Both the position numbers and the translations under genes were made by a program. 64,000 nt of DNA from PALSA-129 sp963842505 (GTDB lineage: Bacteria > Acidobacteriota > Terriglobia > Bryobacterales > Bryobacteraceae), in NCBI GenBank assembly GCA_963842505.1, contig CAWJGZ010000004.1:1302001-1366000 (forward strand), given 5' to 3'. How positions within the stretch are numbered: position 1 is the stretch's first letter; each line of letters begins with the position of its first letter. Under the pieces are notes generated by a model. The model was not told where the DNA came from, made no database searches, and saw nothing but the letters and a program-made list of their open reading frames with translations. Shown here piece after piece: positions 60,002 to 64,000 of this stretch.

Positions 60002-61386
60002 GAACCCTCTGCTGCTCTCTGGCCCTGTTTCTCTCCGCCTGCACTGTAGGCCCTAACTACAAACGCCCTTCCGTGCCGGTGCCCGACCAGCACCGCGGCG
60101 GCCAGGCACAAGGCCAGGCATCGCTCGCCGACACCCGGTGGCCCGATCTGTTCCCCGATGACACTCTCAAGCGGCTCATCTCCACCGCGCTGGCGCACAA
60201 CTTCGACCTCGCCATGGCCTCCGAACGCGTTGAGGAAGCGCGCGCCCGTTACCGCATCGCCGGCGCCGGCCAGTATCCATTCCTCTACGCCGACGAGCAG
60301 GCGGGCGCGGTACGGTATTCCACCATCGGCTCCAGTGTACAGAGCACGCCCGGCTCCGCGACGTCCGCCACCTATACCCAGACCAGCGTCGCGCTCTCCT
60401 GGGAACTGGATCTGTGGGGCCGCATCCGCCGTCTGAAGGAATCCGAGCGCGCCGAATACCTGGCCACGGAAGAAGCCCGGCGCGGCGTCACCGTGTCGCT
60501 CATCGGCGACGTCGCCGGCGACTACTTCACCCTGCGCGAGCGCGATTTGGAACTGCAGATCGCCCGCGGCACGCGCGACATAGCCGATCACAACCTGCAG
60601 TTGATCCGCCTGCGCCACGATCACGGCGCCGCCACCGGCCTGGATGTCCACCAGGCGGAACAGTTCCTCTATCTCGCCACCGTGCGGATCGCCAGCGTGG
60701 AGAGTGACATCGGACAGGCGGAAAATGCCTTGAACCTCCTGCTGGGCAACCTCCCCGGCGATATCGAGCGAGGCAAGCCGATCGAGAGTTTCGTGCTGCC
60801 GCCGCAACTCCCAGCCGGCTTGCCGTCTTCCCTGATCGACCGCCGGCCCGACATCCGCGCGGCCGAGCAGAAGCTGATTTCCGCCAACGCCCAGATCGGG
60901 GTGGCGAAGGCGTACTACTTCCCGCAGATTTCGCTTACCGGCGCCTTCGGCGGGCAGAGCCGGGCGCTCACTCAGTTGTTCTCCGGTCCGGCGAAATTCT
61001 TCAGCCTGACTCCCGACGCGCTCCTGCCCATCTTCACCGCCGGCCAGGTCCGCACGGCCGTGCGCCTCTCGGAGGCGCAGAAGCGCGAGATGCTCATCGG
61101 CTATCGGGAGACAATTTACAACGCATTCCGCGAGGTGTCGGATGCGCTGATCCGCTACGATCGCACCCGCGAGCAGCGCGGCCAGCAGGACAGTCTGGTT
61201 CAGGCGCTCACCGAAACCACGCGCCTCTCGACCCTGCGCTACCAGCGTGGCGCCGATAGTTACCTGCAAGTGCTCAGCGCCGAGCGCGACCTGTTTCAGG
61301 CACAACTGGCCCAGGCCCAATTGCGCCTGCAGGAACTCCTCGCCTTCGTCGATCTCTATCGGGCTTTGGGAGGCGGCTGGCAATAA
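59998..61386 (+). CDS. NodT/OprM-type outer-membrane efflux lipoprotein
   Basis: The 462-residue product begins with a lipoprotein signal (MRTLCCSLALFLSACTVGPN, lipobox Cys near 15) and the family marker TVGPNYKRPSVPVPDQ. Two outer-membrane efflux repeats follow: LISTALAHNFDLAMASERVE, YTQTSVALSWELDLWGRIRR, and RRPDIRAAEQKLISANAQIG with QISLTGAFGGQSRAL in the second repeat. This closes the adaptor-permease-channel operon. Its start overlaps the permease stop (ATGA). Confidence 0.92.
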   Translation: MRTLCCSLALFLSACTVGPNYKRPSVPVPDQHRGGQAQGQASLADTRWPDLFPDDTLKRLISTALAHNFDLAMASERVEEARARYRIAGAGQYPFLYADEQAGAVRYSTIGSSVQSTPGSATSATYTQTSVALSWELDLWGRIRRLKESERAEYLATEEARRGVTVSLIGDVAGDYFTLRERDLELQIARGTRDIADHNLQLIRLRHDHGAATGLDVHQAEQFLYLATVRIASVESDIGQAENALNLLLGNLPGDIERGKPIESFVLPPQLPAGLPSSLIDRRPDIRAAEQKLISANAQIGVAKAYYFPQISLTGAFGGQSRALTQLFSGPAKFFSLTPDALLPIFTAGQVRTAVRLSEAQKREMLIGYRETIYNAFREVSDALIRYDRTREQRGQQDSLVQALTETTRLSTLRYQRGADSYLQVLSAERDLFQAQLAQAQLRLQELLAFVDLYRALGGGWQ

Positions 61387-61393
61387 GATGGCC

Positions 61394-61413
61394 GCCGGCC
61401 CTCGGGGGCTGGC
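61394..61413. terminator. Possible bidirectional hairpin between convergent genes
   Basis: GCCGGCCC, a four-base loop region, then GGGCTGGC with one mismatch, in the 31 bases between the stops of the channel gene and the acyl-CoA synthetase. There is no clear T run, so termination is only a guess. Confidence 0.3.
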
Positions 61414-61417
61414 TCCT

Positions 61418-63061
61418 TCACGCGGTCGCTGTCCGCGCCACCGATTCCAGCCCGAGCTTCTCGATCTCCTGTTCGCGAATTAAGTACTTCTGCACTTTCT
61501 TCGACACCGTCATCGGGAAACCGTCTACAAAACGGATGTATTGCGGCACCTTGAAATAGGCGATCTTGCCCCGGCAGAAATCGCGGATTTCCTCCTCCGT
61601 TGCCTGCGCGCCCGGCTTGAGCTGAATCCAGGCGAGAACCGTCTCGCCCAGTTTGGCGTCGGGCAAACCCACTACATGCACATCGGCGATCTTGGGATGC
61701 GTATGCAGGTAGTCTTCTACTTCGCGTGGGTAAATATTTTCGCCGCCGCGGATAATAGTGTCTTTGGCGCGGCCCTTGAAGCTGAAGTAACCGTCGGGAC
61801 GCAGCGCGGCCAGGTCGCCGGTATGCAGCCAGCCCTGCGCATCCACGGCTTGGGCCGTCGAAACCGGGTCGTCGTCGTAGCCTTTCATCACCATGTAGCC
61901 GCGGGCGCAGAGTTCGCCCTGCTCGCCTATGGGAAGGGGCGCGCCGGTTTCGAGGTCGGCAATCTGAATCTCGGTGTTGGGCAGCGCTTTGCCCACCGTG
62001 GTGACGCGGATTTCCAGTGGGTCGTCGGCCGATGACATGGTCAGGCCCGGCGAGCTTTCGGTCTGCCCATAAACAATGGTGAGTTCCGGAATGTGCATGC
62101 GCTCCACCACCCGCCGCATGGTTTCGATGGGACAGGGTGCGCCGGCCATCACTCCGGTGCGCAGGCTGGTGAGATCGAAAGTCTCGAACTCGGGGTGCAT
62201 CAGTTGCGCGATGAACATGGTCGGCACGCCGTAGAGCGCCGTGGCGCGCTCGGTGTGGACGGCCTCCAGCGTGGCGCGCGCGTCGAACTGCGCGGAAGGC
62301 AGAATCAGCGTCGCGCCGCTGGTGACGGAAACCATCGAACCGATCACCGACCCGAAGCAGTGGTACAGCGGAACGGGAGCGCAGATGCGATCGTGCTCGG
62401 TGGCCTTCATCCCCATCGCCATGCCCATGCCATTGTTGACCAGGTTGCGGTGCGTGAGCATCACCCCCTTGGGTGAGCCGGTGGTGCCGGAAGTGTACTG
62501 GATGTTCGCCACGTCGTCGGGCGTGGCGCACTCTTCGGAAAAATCGGGGGCGCCTTTGGAAGGGCTGGCGCCGCCTGCCAGCATCTCCTCCCACGAACTG
62601 GTGCCCAGCCAGACCACGTGTTCCAGCGGTAGCGCGTCGCCGTTGCGCGATTCGGCGAGGATCTCGCGGTAATTGGCGCGCGAGTCCTGTTCGTGCAGGA
62701 AAAGCGCGCGGATCCTGGATTTGCGGAGCACGTAGCGCAATTCGTAGGAGCGATAAGCCGGATTGACGTTCACCAGCACCACCCCGGCGCGCGGCGCGGC
62801 GTATTGCAGCAGCACCCACTCCAGGCAGTTGCTGGCCCAGATGCCGGCGCGGTCGCCGGGCCGCAAGCCCAGGGCCGCCAGGCCGCGCGCCGTGCGCGTG
62901 ACCTGTTCATTCAGTTCGTGCCACGTCAGGCGGGTCGCTTGATGCCGGACGACCAGCCCTTCGCGATCCGGGAATTTCGCCGCTGCATCGCGCAGAGCTT
63001 GCGAAGTCGTCTTTTCGAGCAGGGGCACGTCGGCCCCACGGACATAACTCAGTTGGACCAC
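61418..63061 (-). CDS. Acyl-CoA synthetase (AMP-binding, ANL superfamily)
   Basis: The 547-residue enzyme activates a carboxylate with ATP to an acyl-AMP and then a CoA thioester. Motifs are YTSGTTGSPKGVMLTHRNLV (P-loop), YGQTESSPGLTMSS, WLHTGDLAALRPDGYFSFKG with the ribose-binding Asp, KDTIIRGGENIYPREVEDY (hinge), and the catalytic Lys in VSKKVQKYLIRE. Chain-length specificity cannot be read from sequence. The start is set at GTG 63061, giving VQLSYVRGADVPLLEKTTSQ, the usual N terminus of its subgroup; the frame is open as far as 63853 but lies over the divergent aminotransferase. Confidence 0.9.
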   Translation of the reverse strand: MVQLSYVRGADVPLLEKTTSQALRDAAAKFPDREGLVVRHQATRLTWHELNEQVTRTARGLAALGLRPGDRAGIWASNCLEWVLLQYAAPRAGVVLVNVNPAYRSYELRYVLRKSRIRALFLHEQDSRANYREILAESRNGDALPLEHVVWLGTSSWEEMLAGGASPSKGAPDFSEECATPDDVANIQYTSGTTGSPKGVMLTHRNLVNNGMGMAMGMKATEHDRICAPVPLYHCFGSVIGSMVSVTSGATLILPSAQFDARATLEAVHTERATALYGVPTMFIAQLMHPEFETFDLTSLRTGVMAGAPCPIETMRRVVERMHIPELTIVYGQTESSPGLTMSSADDPLEIRVTTVGKALPNTEIQIADLETGAPLPIGEQGELCARGYMVMKGYDDDPVSTAQAVDAQGWLHTGDLAALRPDGYFSFKGRAKDTIIRGGENIYPREVEDYLHTHPKIADVHVVGLPDAKLGETVLAWIQLKPGAQATEEEIRDFCRGKIAYFKVPQYIRFVDGFPMTVSKKVQKYLIREQEIEKLGLESVARTATA

Positions 63062-63175
63062 AAACCAACAGTCTAACTGCGTTCGTCGCGGACATCTAAT
63101 TTGAATTGTTAATGCGCTGATAAGTTGTGCTGCGCGCCGCCGGGCAGCCTGCGCGCTCATCGTAGAATAGATACA

Positions 63176-64000
63176 ATGTCCAACCAATCGCCGGAATTTT
63201 ATCGCATCCAGAAACTGCCCCCCTATGTCTTTGCCGTCATCAATGAAATGCGCGCCAAGGCGCGCGCCGCGCAAATCGATGTCATCGACCTGGGGATGGG
63301 GAATCCGGACGGCGCCACGCCGCGCATCGTCGTCAATAAGTTGATTGAAGCGGCCCGCAATCCACGCAACCACCGCTATTCGCAGTCGCGCGGTATCCCG
63401 CGCCTGCGCGAGGAAATCGCGCGGCGGTACCAGGCCAATTACGGCGTCGCCATCGATCCCGACAAGGAGGCCATCGTCACCATCGGCGCCAAGGACGCGC
63501 TGGCCCACTTGATGTTCGCCACCGTCGGCCCCGGCGATACGGTGGTCTCGCCCAACCCCGCCTATCCCATCCATCAATACGGCGTGCTCATGGCGGAGGG
63601 GCGCGCCTGCATGTTGCCCATGCCGGATGCGGCCACCTTTCTGGCGCAATTGGAAGATCTCTACCGCATGCCGGCGCCCGCGCCCAAGATGCTGCTGATT
63701 TCGTTCCCGCACAACCCCACCACCACCTGCGTGGATCTGGATTACTTCCGCCGGATTGTGGAGTTGGCGCGGCGCCACGGCACCATGATCGTGCACGATT
63801 TCGCATATGCGGATTTGGGTTTCGACGGCTACCGTCCGCCCAGCATTCTGCAAGTCGAGGGCTCGAGTGAAGTGGCCGTGGAGATTTTTTCGCTCTCCAA
63901 AAGTTACAACATGGCCGGCTGGCGGGTGGGATTCTGTGTTGGGAATGCGCGCATGATCGCGGCCCTGGCGCGCATCAAGAGCTATCTGGATTACGGCGTG
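63176..64000 (+). CDS. Class I/II pyridoxal-phosphate aminotransferase (partial)
   Basis: Only the first 275 codons are in the window; the frame is still open at the right edge. It has the N-terminal YRIQKLPPYVFAVINEMRAK, substrate-loop IDLGMGNPDGATP, HRYSQSRGIPRLREEIARRY, the PLP-stacking region TIGAKDALAHLM, SFPHNPTTTCVD with the Asn, VHDFAYADLGFDGY with the Asp and Tyr, and FSLSKSYNMAGWRVGF with the Schiff-base Lys. This fits an AlaC/DapL-like alanine or diaminopimelate aminotransferase subgroup; exact substrate is open. It is divergent from the acyl-CoA synthetase. Confidence 0.88.
   Translation, partial: MSNQSPEFYRIQKLPPYVFAVINEMRAKARAAQIDVIDLGMGNPDGATPRIVVNKLIEAARNPRNHRYSQSRGIPRLREEIARRYQANYGVAIDPDKEAIVTIGAKDALAHLMFATVGPGDTVVSPNPAYPIHQYGVLMAEGRACMLPMPDAATFLAQLEDLYRMPAPAPKMLLISFPHNPTTTCVDLDYFRRIVELARRHGTMIVHDFAYADLGFDGYRPPSILQVEGSSEVAVEIFSLSKSYNMAGWRVGFCVGNARMIAALARIKSYLDYGV

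Noticed and set aside
63062..63853. Upstream extension of the acyl-CoA synthetase
   Set aside because: The extra 264 residues lie over the divergent aminotransferase and an intergenic region and show no domain. The family N terminus starts at 63061.

Overview
The window reads as a stretch of chromosome from a GC-rich, Gram-negative soil-type bacterium. The outer-membrane efflux parts, Tat-exported hydrogenase, sigma-54 activators, many families of unknown function and dispersed palindromic repeats fit an acidobacterium of the Solibacter/Bryobacter kind. That assignment is inference: there is no rRNA, and I recognise no tRNA gene or CRISPR array.

Layout. 0-11 kb is housekeeping and hydrolytic: conserved hypothetical genes, a Mut7-C RNase-like protein, a YbhB-type protein, an exported methyltransferase, an S9 peptidase, L-aspartate oxidase (nadB) and a Tat-exported GH78 rhamnosidase-like enzyme. 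11-17.6 kb is an accessory island: a 927-residue SIR2-like protein with a candidate PIN-like nuclease core, a short inverted-repeat element that has visibly split a repeated motif, and three toxin-antitoxin modules (TumE/TumA-like, RHH/PIN, HipB/HipA). The HipBA module lies between two 69-bp direct repeats. 17.6-19.2 kb holds an iron-sulfur flavoprotein and an aldo/keto reductase. 19.2-25.6 kb is a minus-strand efflux operon (TolC, EmrA, a frameshifted EmrB, FUSC).

25.7-30.5 kb is a minus-strand operon with a TPR protein, an exported protein, a radical SAM enzyme and a sigma-54 activator. 31.2-37.4 kb is a [NiFe]-hydrogenase operon: small subunit, large subunit, a fused cytochrome b/seven-haem cytochrome c, a maturation endopeptidase and a small membrane protein. 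Its two catalytic subunits depart from the textbook cofactor motifs. 37.6-42 kb collects redox and stress genes (thiamine-binding protein, rubrerythrin, quinone oxidoreductase, universal stress protein, receiver-like protein), followed by two tandem 151-bp hairpin-rich repeats. 42.5-48.5 kb is a two-component system (hybrid kinase with three receivers, NtrC-type regulator), an internally deleted universal stress protein and an intact tandem one.

48.7-61.4 kb carries two RND efflux systems in a row. The first is TetR-adaptor-permease, and its permease is fused in one reading frame to a complete TolC-type outer-membrane protein with an internal signal-peptide-like segment. The second has separate adaptor, permease and outer-membrane genes. 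The window ends with an acyl-CoA synthetase and the start of a class I aminotransferase that runs off the right edge.

The best candidates for something undescribed are the RND-OMF fusion, the SIR2/PIN-like island protein, the cytochrome b-multihaem c fusion with its motif-variant hydrogenase, and the hairpin-rich tandem repeats at 42 kb.
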